A stretch of DNA of 34,063 nt from assembly GCA_937906475.1 (NCBI GenBank), contig CALCZA010000090.1, positions 1 through 34,063 of the forward strand. Direction: 5' to 3'. Below, in pieces: positions 1 through 7,486 of the stretch. The translations under genes and the position numbers were made by a program. Every line of letters starts with the position of its first letter. Position 1 is the stretch's first letter. Under the pieces are notes generated by a model. That model was not told where the DNA came from, searched no databases, and saw nothing but the letters and a program-made list of their open reading frames with translations. The DNA is from an uncultured bacterium. Lineage in GTDB: Bacteria > Planctomycetota > UBA1135 > UBA2386.

Positions 1-99
1 CTGGAGTTTCCGGCAATCGCGGCCGCAATCTGCGTCGTTGCCGCCTGGTCTTACATTCGGTGCAGGGATATAGGCCGCGCCCGCCTGGCGATCGCATGA
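1..99 (+). CDS. C-terminal end of a membrane protein (partial, cut by window start)
   Basis: An open frame enters from the left edge and ends at TGA 97-99, giving 32 visible residues. They read as a hydrophobic helix rich in Ala, Ile and Val (FPAIAAAICVVAAWSYI), then a basic tail with Arg and Cys. This is the usual look of a last transmembrane segment with a cytoplasmic positive tail. Nothing in the fragment identifies a family. The call rests on composition and an uninterrupted frame only, so it could be chance. Confidence 0.4.
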   Translation: MEFPAIAAAICVVAAWSYIRCRDIGRARLAIA

Positions 100-252
100 T
101 GGGGCCTGCCGGCCGCGCCATTAGGCAAGGCTGGCCGTAGGGGTTACCCTTCTTATCCCTCGTGTGCTTGTTACTGAGCTTGAGGATTCTCCCACGGCTT
201 GCGGCGTCAATCCGTGTTTATGCCTGTTGACTTCACTTCCTTGAATCGACCT

Positions 253-1986
253 ATGAACAAGCTGCTTGGGTGTTTGGCCCTATCTATCGTTGCGCCGGCC
301 CTCGTTGGTCAGTGTCTCTCTGCTCCTGCAACCAGCACCAGCTACGGTAACGGCGATGACTTTGTCGCATCCGCGGGTGTAGGCATCGACATGGGCTTTC
401 TCTTCCCGTTTGCGGGTGGATCGTTCCAGTTCATCCACCCATGCTCGAACGGCTACGCGTGGCTCTCCGATGGCACGCCGGTCCTCACAGTTGCTGACTA
501 TACGGCCACGGTTGCCGAGTTTGATCTCGAAGATCCGCGCATCGCGGCCTACTGGACGGACCTGAACCTGCAAGCGGTTAACAACGCCGACCTCTTGGTC
601 GACACGAGCGTTGCCAACCAGTGCACGGTCACCTGGGTGAACGCCACGCTCTATGGCGGCACGGAGATCTTCAACTTGCAAATGACCTTGGATGTGTCGG
701 GGCAGATTGACTTCGGCTTCGCCAGCAACATCCTCCACACGGGCAACCTAATCGTTGGCACTGCCCCCGGCTTTGGCACGGGTGCTCCGGCCGCCAGCGA
801 AGACCTCTCGGTTGGCCTCCCTATCCTCACTGATATGGCCTACGAGGAGTTCCCCGGCGGCACGTTTGACCTCGCCGGTCAAGGCTTGGTGATGGTCGCG
901 ACCATGCCGGGCTACATCCCCGCTCCGATGAGTATTGGGTGCGCCACCAAGACCACCTACGGTCAGGGTTGCACGGAAATCAACACCGGCGTCTACGAGT
1001 TGTTCGCCATTGGCGCGACTGGCACTGTTGGTGCCACGGGTAGTGCGATCACGTTCCTGCGCACAGGCAACTCTTACCTGATGCTGGACGCGATCCCAGG
1101 CACGTTCGTCACTCCGACGGCCCCCACGATTGTCTCGGCCGGTGATGATGCCTTTGGCACCATTACGCTGTCGACCCCCATGCCGACTGCTAGTGGCGTG
1201 ACCAGCACACTGACGGTTTGCACCAACGGATACATTGCCATGTCGGCTAACCAGCCGTCTTTGACTGCTGACTACTCGCCGACCGCGGCTGAGTTCCAAG
1301 CCTTCACCGAGCCGACGATCTGTGGCCCGTGGTACGACTGGAGCCCGAACGTTGGTGGCCAAATCGTTACCGAAGAAATCGCCGGCATCGTCTACGTGAC
1401 GTGGGACGCGGTTACCCCTTACAACGTCGCGACGACGGATACGTTCCAATACCAGTTCAACCTGGCAACCGGCGATTGCACGATCGTCTACGACAACATG
1501 AGCTACGGCGGTGCGTCGGGTTGGCACACTCCGTTGTTTGGCTACACGGCTGGCAGTGGCGCGGGCGTTGATGACGTCGACTTTGCTTCTGCTCTGCTAA
1601 ACACGGTGACGATTGCGGACGTGGGCGCGGTCCCGCTCATGCTCGATAGCAATACCCCGTCCCTCGGTGGCAGTTGGGACATGACCACGACGAACATCGA
1701 TCCGATCTCGCCGATCGCGATCACGTTCCTCGGCGACGCCCAGACCAGCATCCCGATGAACTTGGTGTTTGGTAACGCGGACCCGTCCTGCAGTATCTAC
1801 ATCAACACGATCCTCGGCAGCCTCCAAGGTTTCCCGGTTGCTGGTGTCACGACAGTGTCGCTGCCGATTCCGGTCAACCCGGCCCTGAGCGGTGCGGTCC
1901 TGACTGCGCAGTCGATCTGCCTGACGACGACGAACGCCGCGAATCTGCTGAGCTCGAACGGTCTCGAGGGCACGATCGGTAACTAA
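253..1986 (+). CDS. Large secreted beta-rich protein with two internal repeats
   Basis: The start is set at ATG 253 because it opens directly into a signal peptide (MNKLLGCLALSIVAPALVGQ). The frame is open to a TTG at 199 and an ATG at 220, but these would put a polar 18-residue leader in front. The mature part is rich in Gly, Thr, Ser and Asp, poor in Lys, and has scattered Cys. It has two similar halves of roughly 150-200 residues, each with a 'C(S/T)NGY' turn, an 'ADY..T.AEF' strand and a Trp/Tyr-rich strand. This suggests duplicated beta-sandwich domains. The last ~80 residues (from about 'SIPMNLVFGNADPSC' to 'SSNGLEGTIGN') form a separate conserved-looking terminal module. I recognise no catalytic motif. 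A surface or extracellular structural or adhesive role is inferred. It is a single-gene unit closed by the strong terminator at 2038-2090. Confidence 0.85.
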   Translation: MNKLLGCLALSIVAPALVGQCLSAPATSTSYGNGDDFVASAGVGIDMGFLFPFAGGSFQFIHPCSNGYAWLSDGTPVLTVADYTATVAEFDLEDPRIAAYWTDLNLQAVNNADLLVDTSVANQCTVTWVNATLYGGTEIFNLQMTLDVSGQIDFGFASNILHTGNLIVGTAPGFGTGAPAASEDLSVGLPILTDMAYEEFPGGTFDLAGQGLVMVATMPGYIPAPMSIGCATKTTYGQGCTEINTGVYELFAIGATGTVGATGSAITFLRTGNSYLMLDAIPGTFVTPTAPTIVSAGDDAFGTITLSTPMPTASGVTSTLTVCTNGYIAMSANQPSLTADYSPTAAEFQAFTEPTICGPWYDWSPNVGGQIVTEEIAGIVYVTWDAVTPYNVATTDTFQYQFNLATGDCTIVYDNMSYGGASGWHTPLFGYTAGSGAGVDDVDFASALLNTVTIADVGAVPLMLDSNTPSLGGSWDMTTTNIDPISPIAITFLGDAQTSIPMNLVFGNADPSCSIYINTILGSLQGFPVAGVTTVSLPIPVNPALSGAVLTAQSICLTTTNAANLLSSNGLEGTIGN

Positions 1987-2037
1987 GTCGATTGGATTGA
2001 TTGAGTGACCTCGTCCTGAGGTCGCTTGGTTGTCTAA

Positions 2038-2090
2038 CCAAAGCAGCCGTCGCGGCACCAACAGGTGTCGCGACGGCTGCTTTGGGTTTT
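2038..2090 (+). terminator. Strong Rho-independent terminator of the secreted-protein gene
   Basis: The arms at 2038-2059 and 2064-2085 form a 22-bp stem with one G-U wobble and the four-base loop AACA. It is followed by G then TTTT. It starts about 50 bases after the stop codon at 1986. A smaller hairpin (2007-2012 with 2018-2023) lies in front. The length and near-perfection of the stem make this the clearest terminator in the window. Confidence 0.9.
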
Positions 2091-2212
2091 GCTCCACGAG
2101 CTATCGAGAGGGCTATCGCGCAGGAGAGAGAGGACGCAGTTACGGAGCCTAGATCCGAACATATTTACGCTGCGGCTTCCTGCTGCCGTTGCCATCATCA
2201 CTTCTCACGTGA

Positions 2213-2761
2213 ATGGCCAGTGAGCAGCTTTCGCTATCGGTTCTCGGATCACGCGCCGCTGAATGTCGGTTGGGTGAACTTGATCCCCGAAAAGTGGTGC
2301 TGCGCGAACTCGAAATCGACGGGCATGGCATCTGCCAGGTTGGCCACTTCCGAGCCGAACACGCCCTGGGTCACGCCACCGCAGCGTCTACTGTTGGCTT
2401 CACGGTTCGTTTCGAGGTCGCCGATGCGGCGTTTGCACGGCTGCGAGAACAGGGCGTTGTGAGCCTGTCCTTTTCGCTCTTGACGGCTTCCGCGAGTCTT
2501 TCGTGGGGAGCACCGCTGTCGCGCTTGCGACCGCGTCGCCTGTTGGAGCGCGCCGTCTTGTTGGTGCGACCGGGCGGATGGCTCGTGGTCGCGAACCAGA
2601 CTCCGCGGGAGCACATATGGTTGAGCCGCTACCTAGCCGAGATGCCGGTGGTGCGCATTGCTCGCGTTCCCTTCAAGATCGAACTCGAATCCGATGCCGA
2701 GCGCACTGAAAGTCGGGCCGGTTCCTTCCGGCAGGCTGAGCGGTTAGACTGCTCGCCCTAG
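2213..2761 (+). CDS. Methyltransferase-like C-terminal fragment, possibly decayed
   Basis: This 182-residue ORF starts at ATG 2213, directly after an in-frame TGA (2210-2212), so it cannot extend upstream. Residues ~95-160 resemble the C-terminal half of class I SAM-dependent methyltransferase-like proteins: a 'SWGAPLSRLRPRRLLERA' helix, then 'LVRPGGWLVVANQT' (the strand and turn after the RPGG loop), then a helix and a 'V.RIA.VPF' strand. The expected N-terminal glycine-rich SAM-binding loop (D/E-x-G-x-G) is not present. The first ~80 residues look unlike a Rossmann strand order and are rich in Arg, Ala and His. Either this is a truncated or frameshifted remnant still open by chance, or a small protein with a non-binding domain. 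It lies between a terminator and the FHA-CAP gene, 43 bases upstream of the latter. Confidence 0.5.
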   Translation: MASEQLSLSVLGSRAAECRLGELDPRKVVLRELEIDGHGICQVGHFRAEHALGHATAASTVGFTVRFEVADAAFARLREQGVVSLSFSLLTASASLSWGAPLSRLRPRRLLERAVLLVRPGGWLVVANQTPREHIWLSRYLAEMPVVRIARVPFKIELESDAERTESRAGSFRQAERLDCSP

Positions 2762-2804
2762 TTCGCCTCAGCCCCTAACTTCTGCGAACCAGCTTTGCCG
2801 ACGC

Positions 2805-5800
2805 ATGTACACCCTGCAGATCCTCGACGCCGGCCAGACATTTTTGCATACCCTTGGAGATCAGGCGATCTCTCTTGGGGCTGCAGAAGAAGCGCACGTT
2901 CGCCTTCGCGAAACTGGTGTGGCCCCAATTCACGCGCGGCTTGAGCCGCACTCTCGAGGCATTCGTCTTACGGCTGAGGCCGGGGCCGAAGTCAGGGTTA
3001 ACGGTGAGCAGGTGCAAGACGTGCAGTTGCAGCTTGGCGATCGCGTCGAACTTGGACACGTTGTGATGATCGTCGGCAAGACGGTGTCGCGCGCCGCGAG
3101 TCCAGAAGATGTTTTGGCAAGCAGTGTGTCGCGCGAGCCGCGCATCCGCCGTTCGACCAAGAGGTCCAGCAAGTTGGTTCCGATTCTGGTCGGGGTTGCG
3201 GCGCTGGTCGGTGTCATCTTCATGGCGACGCAAGGCGACGATTCGTCGTACGTGCGCGGCCGTATTGGCGATGTCGAACACGCGCGCACCCGCGGCGATG
3301 TCGCTGCTGCTCGCGAGCAAGTTGCGAACCTGCGTCGCGAATGGGCGGGTGCCGAAGATGACCGCTTGCGCAAGTTGCATTCTGCCGAGTTGAAGATCGA
3401 CCGACTCGAAGCGGCGCACGACGATCTGGTCGCGAAGGTTTCGGATCCGGAAGATACGCGAACCTATGCCGAGTGGTCGCGCAAGCTGCAGACGCTTGAG
3501 GCGGCCGGAACTCTGGACGAGCAGATTGCCGCGCGCAAGTTGCGTTCTCGGTTGCGGGAGACGTTGCGCACGCGCGACGAACGCATTCGCGAAGCGGCGA
3601 TCGCTGCGAATGTTGCGGCAATAGGCAAACCATCTAGTCGGGGGGCGAACGCTGGTGCTAGTGGTGATCCGGTGACGGCGAACGTCGCGGGGGATACCAC
3701 AGCGAATAGCGACACCGTTCTTGGCGTGCCTAGTGAGAGTGTTCCGATGGTTAGCGGTTCTGGGTCGACCGCAGAACCAGTTGCGACGGCCGAGATCGAG
3801 AAGCTTTGCAACGATGGCCACTATGCTCAAGCACTGTCGTTAGTGCAGGCCGCGTTTGATCAGGCTTCCGATCCCGAAACCGTTAAGCAACTGCAGGTGA
3901 CTGAGCAGTCGGTTCAGAAGCAAGCCGCGGCGGCAATGAGCACGTTGCTAGCTGAGGCGCGTAGTTCCGAACAGCAAGGTCGTCTTCAGCACGCGGTGAC
4001 GTTGTTGCAGATGGCGCGTCACAACTTTCCGTCCGGCTCGACGTCCGGCTCTCTCGGAACTGAGTTGGAGCGACTGCAGGCGATGAGTCGCGCAGCCGAG
4101 CAAGCGGCACTGGCGGCGCAGCAGTTGGCGCCGGAGACGGGCGCAAAGACTGCGGTAGATGCAGCGACTCGGTTGCAAACGCTTGAGAGTTTGCGCAGCC
4201 ACATGGCCGCGGTTCGTGAGGCCGAGGACCACGGCGACTTCGCCCAGAAGGCGGTGCTGTTACGTCAGGCAGCCGTTGGCGTTCGTTCGCGCGATGGCGA
4301 ATTTGCCGATCGCTTAGTGATGCAGGCCGACGAAGCCGCGCAGTTGGCCGGTTGGAATGCAGCGGTCGTCGCCGCCGTCAAGGGTGGCGCGGAGTTGCGC
4401 GTTGAGGACCGTCGCGGTCGCGAAGTGCAACTCGTGCGCGTCGATCGCCAGCGACTGATCGGTCGGTCTGCCGATGGCGATGCGCCGCTCGAATGGCATG
4501 ACATCAACGCCGATTCGATGCAGCGCCTGGCCGAGCATCTCAAGGCTTCCGGTTCGGTTGCCCTTGGGCTTGCGGCCATGCTCTACATGAACGGTGATGC
4601 CGACGCGGCGGAATCCGTGTTGGCGAACGTTGTGCGGCAAGATGACCAGTTGCAACCCGATATTGATCTCTTGCTGGCCCGCGGGCGCGGCGAGTCCGGG
4701 CACAGTCACAGCTATGTGCTGCGCAAAGGGGCGTTCGTGTCATTGCGACAAATCGAACTCAAGAAGATCAGCAAGAAGTTAGTCGCCAAACTCGCCGCCG
4801 CTATGCGCAAGAAGGATCGCAGCGCCGGCAACAAGTTCGTGGCAGCAACCGTCGCCGAAGGCGAATTGCAGGCTGAGGCGCTTGGCTACGCGATGCGCAC
4901 GCAGTTCGCAAAGATCGAGAAGCGCGTCGATGCGAGCGCGGTGCGCAAGAACGTTGACAAGATGGTCGCCGAGCGCGATCTGTTGGACGCTGCTCGCAAG
5001 CATGCGAAGGACCTAATCTTTGATTCGGTCACCTACTTCTACCCCTACAAGCCGCCAGCAGTGCCCGGTGCCAAGCACGCCGAATACAATCGTGTGCAAG
5101 CGGACGTCAATGAGCGCGTCGCTGCAGTTCGTGCAATCTGGAGCAAATCGTCCATCAAGCTCAACGTGCCAATAGCGCTAGCCGTCGACTTGCAGCACTT
5201 GGATTGGTTGGCAACGAAGATGTCGCGCTACGGCGCCTTGCCCGAGGGTGAGTCGATCGCTTCGATGCTCGCGCCAATGGCTTGGGCGCAGGCGTTGGAG
5301 CCTGGCGAAGTCATCACCGTGCACAATTTCTGCCTGACTCCGGAAGAGCGTTGGCAGCGCGCGGCCTGGCGCCGCATTGAGGCTTTCAACGCGGCTACGA
5401 AAGACGAAGTGTCGCCTGCCGCTCGTCAGTTGCTGAAGATCACCAACGACTATCGCCGGATGTTCGGCCATCGGCCGTTGGCCGGCGTCAAAAGCGCCTG
5501 CGCCGGTTCGCAAGGTCATGCCGATGAGATGTCGCGCTTGGGCTACTTCTCGCACATGTCGCCGGTTCCTGGCCGTCGCACTCCGGGTGAGCGCATGCGA
5601 CTCGCTGGCTACACCTTTGGCGTCAGTGAGAACATTGCGATCTCTGGCGGCGCCCTGTCAGCGCACAACGCTTGGTGCACGTCATCTGGTCACCACCGTA
5701 ATCTGCTGATGGCGAGTCATCGTGAGATTGGCATTGGCGCGAATGGGCGATACTGGGTTCAGAACTTCGGTTCTGGCGAAGTGCACAAGACGCACGTGAT

Positions 5801-5825
5801 CTGGCCGACCCTCAAAGCCAAGTGA
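2805..5825 (+). CDS. FHA domain - membrane anchor - coiled coil - CAP (SCP-like) fusion protein
   Basis: 1006 residues. Residues ~1-92 are an FHA-like beta sandwich ending in 'VRVNGEQV...LQLGDRVELG'. The family's phosphothreonine-binding Gly-Arg is replaced by Gly-Ala near residue 25, so binding may be lost. A basic stretch (KRSSK, 119-123) precedes one membrane segment at ~124-142. This puts the FHA domain in the cytoplasm and the rest outside. Residues ~150-870 are Ala/Glu/Arg-rich and mostly helical, with Gln/Ala-rich coiled-coil stretches. Residues ~875-1000 are a CAP domain (the CAP/antigen 5/PR-1 family): 'GHADEM' (H905, E908), 'YFSHMSP' (H917), 'SENIA' (E942) and 'SGHHRNLL' (H963). Bacterial CAP proteins are usually secreted and of unknown or cell-wall-related function. 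A link from an internal FHA module to an external CAP domain suggests envelope signalling, which is inference. The next gene follows after 12 bases. Confidence 0.88.
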   Translation: MYTLQILDAGQTFLHTLGDQAISLGAAEEAHVRLRETGVAPIHARLEPHSRGIRLTAEAGAEVRVNGEQVQDVQLQLGDRVELGHVVMIVGKTVSRAASPEDVLASSVSREPRIRRSTKRSSKLVPILVGVAALVGVIFMATQGDDSSYVRGRIGDVEHARTRGDVAAAREQVANLRREWAGAEDDRLRKLHSAELKIDRLEAAHDDLVAKVSDPEDTRTYAEWSRKLQTLEAAGTLDEQIAARKLRSRLRETLRTRDERIREAAIAANVAAIGKPSSRGANAGASGDPVTANVAGDTTANSDTVLGVPSESVPMVSGSGSTAEPVATAEIEKLCNDGHYAQALSLVQAAFDQASDPETVKQLQVTEQSVQKQAAAAMSTLLAEARSSEQQGRLQHAVTLLQMARHNFPSGSTSGSLGTELERLQAMSRAAEQAALAAQQLAPETGAKTAVDAATRLQTLESLRSHMAAVREAEDHGDFAQKAVLLRQAAVGVRSRDGEFADRLVMQADEAAQLAGWNAAVVAAVKGGAELRVEDRRGREVQLVRVDRQRLIGRSADGDAPLEWHDINADSMQRLAEHLKASGSVALGLAAMLYMNGDADAAESVLANVVRQDDQLQPDIDLLLARGRGESGHSHSYVLRKGAFVSLRQIELKKISKKLVAKLAAAMRKKDRSAGNKFVAATVAEGELQAEALGYAMRTQFAKIEKRVDASAVRKNVDKMVAERDLLDAARKHAKDLIFDSVTYFYPYKPPAVPGAKHAEYNRVQADVNERVAAVRAIWSKSSIKLNVPIALAVDLQHLDWLATKMSRYGALPEGESIASMLAPMAWAQALEPGEVITVHNFCLTPEERWQRAAWRRIEAFNAATKDEVSPAARQLLKITNDYRRMFGHRPLAGVKSACAGSQGHADEMSRLGYFSHMSPVPGRRTPGERMRLAGYTFGVSENIAISGGALSAHNAWCTSSGHHRNLLMASHREIGIGANGRYWVQNFGSGEVHKTHVIWPTLKAK

Positions 5826-5837
5826 TGTCGATAGCCC

Positions 5838-6191
5838 GTGAGTGGCGACCTCGAAATTGTTGCTGCCGACCGGACTCGATCGATTCTGGCCATTAGCCGA
5901 GGCACGCATGTCTTGACTAGGCTTGGCGTTCAGGTGGTACCCGTTGATGGCGGTGTGCGGATCGAACCGACGACGGCGGGGGCTCTACTTCATCTTGATG
6001 GCGAAGAGTTGTTCTGCAAGCAACTCTGTGCCGGTGAGTTTGTGGTCCTCGATTCGGTTCGCTTACGGTTACTTGGTGCGACTGGCACCGCAACGTCGCG
6101 TGAACGATCCGCAGCCGCGCCAGCGCCTGCCGCGAAGTCCTCCGCGACACTATCTCAAGTGCCTTCTAGCCGGCAGCAACTAGCCAGCTAG
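5838..6191 (+). CDS. Small FHA-like protein with Ala/Pro/Ser tail
   Basis: 117 residues from GTG 5838, 12 bases after the FHA-CAP stop, so probably the same transcript. Residues ~5-80 alternate short beta strands. They end in 'LHLDGEELFCKQLCAGEFV' and 'VRLRLLGA', the pattern of the last strands of an FHA domain (x-x-NG-x-x-V...L..GD.I.LG...L). It lacks the Gly-Arg, Ser-x-x-His and Asn residues that FHA domains use to hold phosphothreonine. Residues ~82-117 are a low-complexity Ala/Pro/Ser/Gln tail. A partner or regulator of the FHA-CAP protein is the simplest guess. Its end overlaps the convergent meaB stop by four bases. The family call is tentative. Confidence 0.6.
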   Translation: MSGDLEIVAADRTRSILAISRGTHVLTRLGVQVVPVDGGVRIEPTTAGALLHLDGEELFCKQLCAGEFVVLDSVRLRLLGATGTATSRERSAAAPAPAAKSSATLSQVPSSRQQLAS

Positions 6192-7207
6192 CGCTGCTGG
6201 CAACGTCGGATGAGATCGCGTGCCGCGGCAGTTGCGACTTGCTGGCCGTCGGCAACCCTTAGTTGCGCGGCAGCAAACTCAGCCTTCGCGTTCGGTGACG
6301 CAGTTAGCTCATCGAGCAAGGAGTCGCGAACGGTTCGGTTGAGCCATTCGACAGCTTGCTGACTGCGGCGCTTCTCGAACCCACCGTTTTGCTGCCGTTG
6401 GGTGATGTGTTGTTCGATGTATTGCCACAATTCGGGGATGCCATCTTTGGTGATGGACGATCCCACCAACACCGGCGGTGGTTCTTGTTCGCTTGAGTGC
6501 AGCACGCGCATGGCCAGCATGCACTGCTGCGCGGTGCGGTTGGCTGCCGGCAATAGATCGCCGTCGGCCTTGTGCACCAAGACGCCGTCGGCCAGTTCCA
6601 TCACGCCTCGCTTGATGCCCTGAAGTTCATCGCCGGCGGCGGGGGAGAGCATGACGAGGAAGAAGTCGACCATGCCATACACCGCGACTTCGGACTGACC
6701 CGTGCCGATCGTCTCGATCAGCACCGTGTCGTGGCCGGCGGCTTCACACAGGATCATTGCTTCTTGGGTGCGACCGGCGACGCCGCCCAATGTGCCTCCG
6801 CCGGGCGATGGCCGGATGAAGGCATTGGCATGGCGGCTGAGTTCATCCATGCGCGTCTTGTCGCCGAGGATGCTGCCGCCTGTTACGGACGAACTTGGGT
6901 CGACGGCGAGCACCGCCAACTTCGAACCGGCGTTGCATAATTGCATGCCGAGCGTCTCTATCAAGGTGCTCTTGCCGACGCCGGGCGCACCGGTGATGCC
7001 AATGCGGATTGCTTTGCCACTGTTTGGCAGCAGTTTGCCCAGTAGTTCTTCGGCGGCCTGGGCGTCCCCGGCACGGCGGCTCTCGACCAGAGTGATTGCA
7101 CGCGCTAATGCGCTGCGGTCGCCGTTGAGGATGGGGTCAGCCAGATCGTTGCAGAGTGACACGCGTCCAACATATTGCGTGATCGCCCAAGTCTCCAGAA
7201 ATTGCAC
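6188..7207 (-). CDS. meaB: Methylmalonyl-CoA mutase chaperone GTPase MeaB
   Basis: 339 residues of the MeaB/ArgK G3E GTPase family, which gates cobalamin loading and protects methylmalonyl-CoA mutase in the cytoplasm. Visible are 'RSALARAITLVESR' (31-44, the family N-terminal helix), Walker A 'GAPGVGKST' (73-81), 'AVDPSS' (101-106), the switch 'GGVAGRT' (141-147) and 'ETIGTGQSEV' (165-174). The base-recognition motif, normally Asn-Lys-x-Asp, reads 'HKAD' (212-215), an unusual Asn-to-His change. The frame begins at GTG 7207 directly after an in-frame TGA. A second GTG at 7162, nearer the conserved helix, is an alternative start. It is encoded downstream of the mutase on the same strand, separated by a 279-base gap that carries a foreign remnant. 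The pairing with the mutase is the classic meaB context. Confidence 0.95.
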   Translation of the reverse strand: MQFLETWAITQYVGRVSLCNDLADPILNGDRSALARAITLVESRRAGDAQAAEELLGKLLPNSGKAIRIGITGAPGVGKSTLIETLGMQLCNAGSKLAVLAVDPSSSVTGGSILGDKTRMDELSRHANAFIRPSPGGGTLGGVAGRTQEAMILCEAAGHDTVLIETIGTGQSEVAVYGMVDFFLVMLSPAAGDELQGIKRGVMELADGVLVHKADGDLLPAANRTAQQCMLAMRVLHSSEQEPPPVLVGSSITKDGIPELWQYIEQHITQRQQNGGFEKRRSQQAVEWLNRTVRDSLLDELTASPNAKAEFAAAQLRVADGQQVATAAARDLIRRCQQR

Positions 7208-7251
7208 TCAGTCGGCTTCTGCGCGGCCGCGATCTTGCCGTGACGAACGGG

Positions 7252-7478
7252 TGGAGGGTCCCCGTCACCGAGGGCAATCGACTCAACCTGCGTTGGGGCA
7301 GGCGCGTTCTTGAGGCGTTGGGCTTGCCGATTGACGCCGCCGTCGGCGGTGAGCGAGAACACTTATGACTTGGTCTTGATGGACTGCCTGATGCCGAGCA
7401 AGCACGACTGCGATTGCCAGCCGTTTACGCGGCAGGCGCTGTTGCAGGCGATGGTGCGTTGGGTTTCTGCCGACGCTA
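7252..7478 (+). pseudogene. Decayed response-regulator receiver domain (REC) remnant
   Basis: Reading from 7258 gives 'VPVTEGNRLN' then 'RRVLEALGLPIDAAVGGE'. This matches the opening of a receiver domain (V-x-V-x-E-x-N-x-x-N, then RR-x-LEALG-x-x-x-D-x-A-x-x-GE). The frame then stops at about 7354. One base-frame over, 'NTYDLVLMDCLMP' follows, the phosphoacceptor strand with its Asp. Then only a few residues separate it from 'QPFTRQALLQAMVRW', the last strand/helix that normally carries the Lys-Pro and lies ~50 residues later. So there is one frameshift and at least one internal deletion. The missing first acidic pair and Lys also argue that it is dead. Such REC modules with 'MDC.MP' are typical of hybrid histidine kinases. 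It sits on the plus strand between two minus-strand genes, so it is unrelated debris. Confidence 0.7.
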
Positions 7479-7486
7479 CCGAGCGC

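Noticed and set aside
2001..2462. 153-residue plus-strand ORF overlapping the terminator
   Set aside because: It runs through the terminator hairpin and into the methyltransferase-like ORF in another frame; no coding character.
2775..3830. 351-residue minus-strand open frame
   Set aside because: Antisense to the FHA-CAP gene, Arg/Asn-rich with no recognisable fold.
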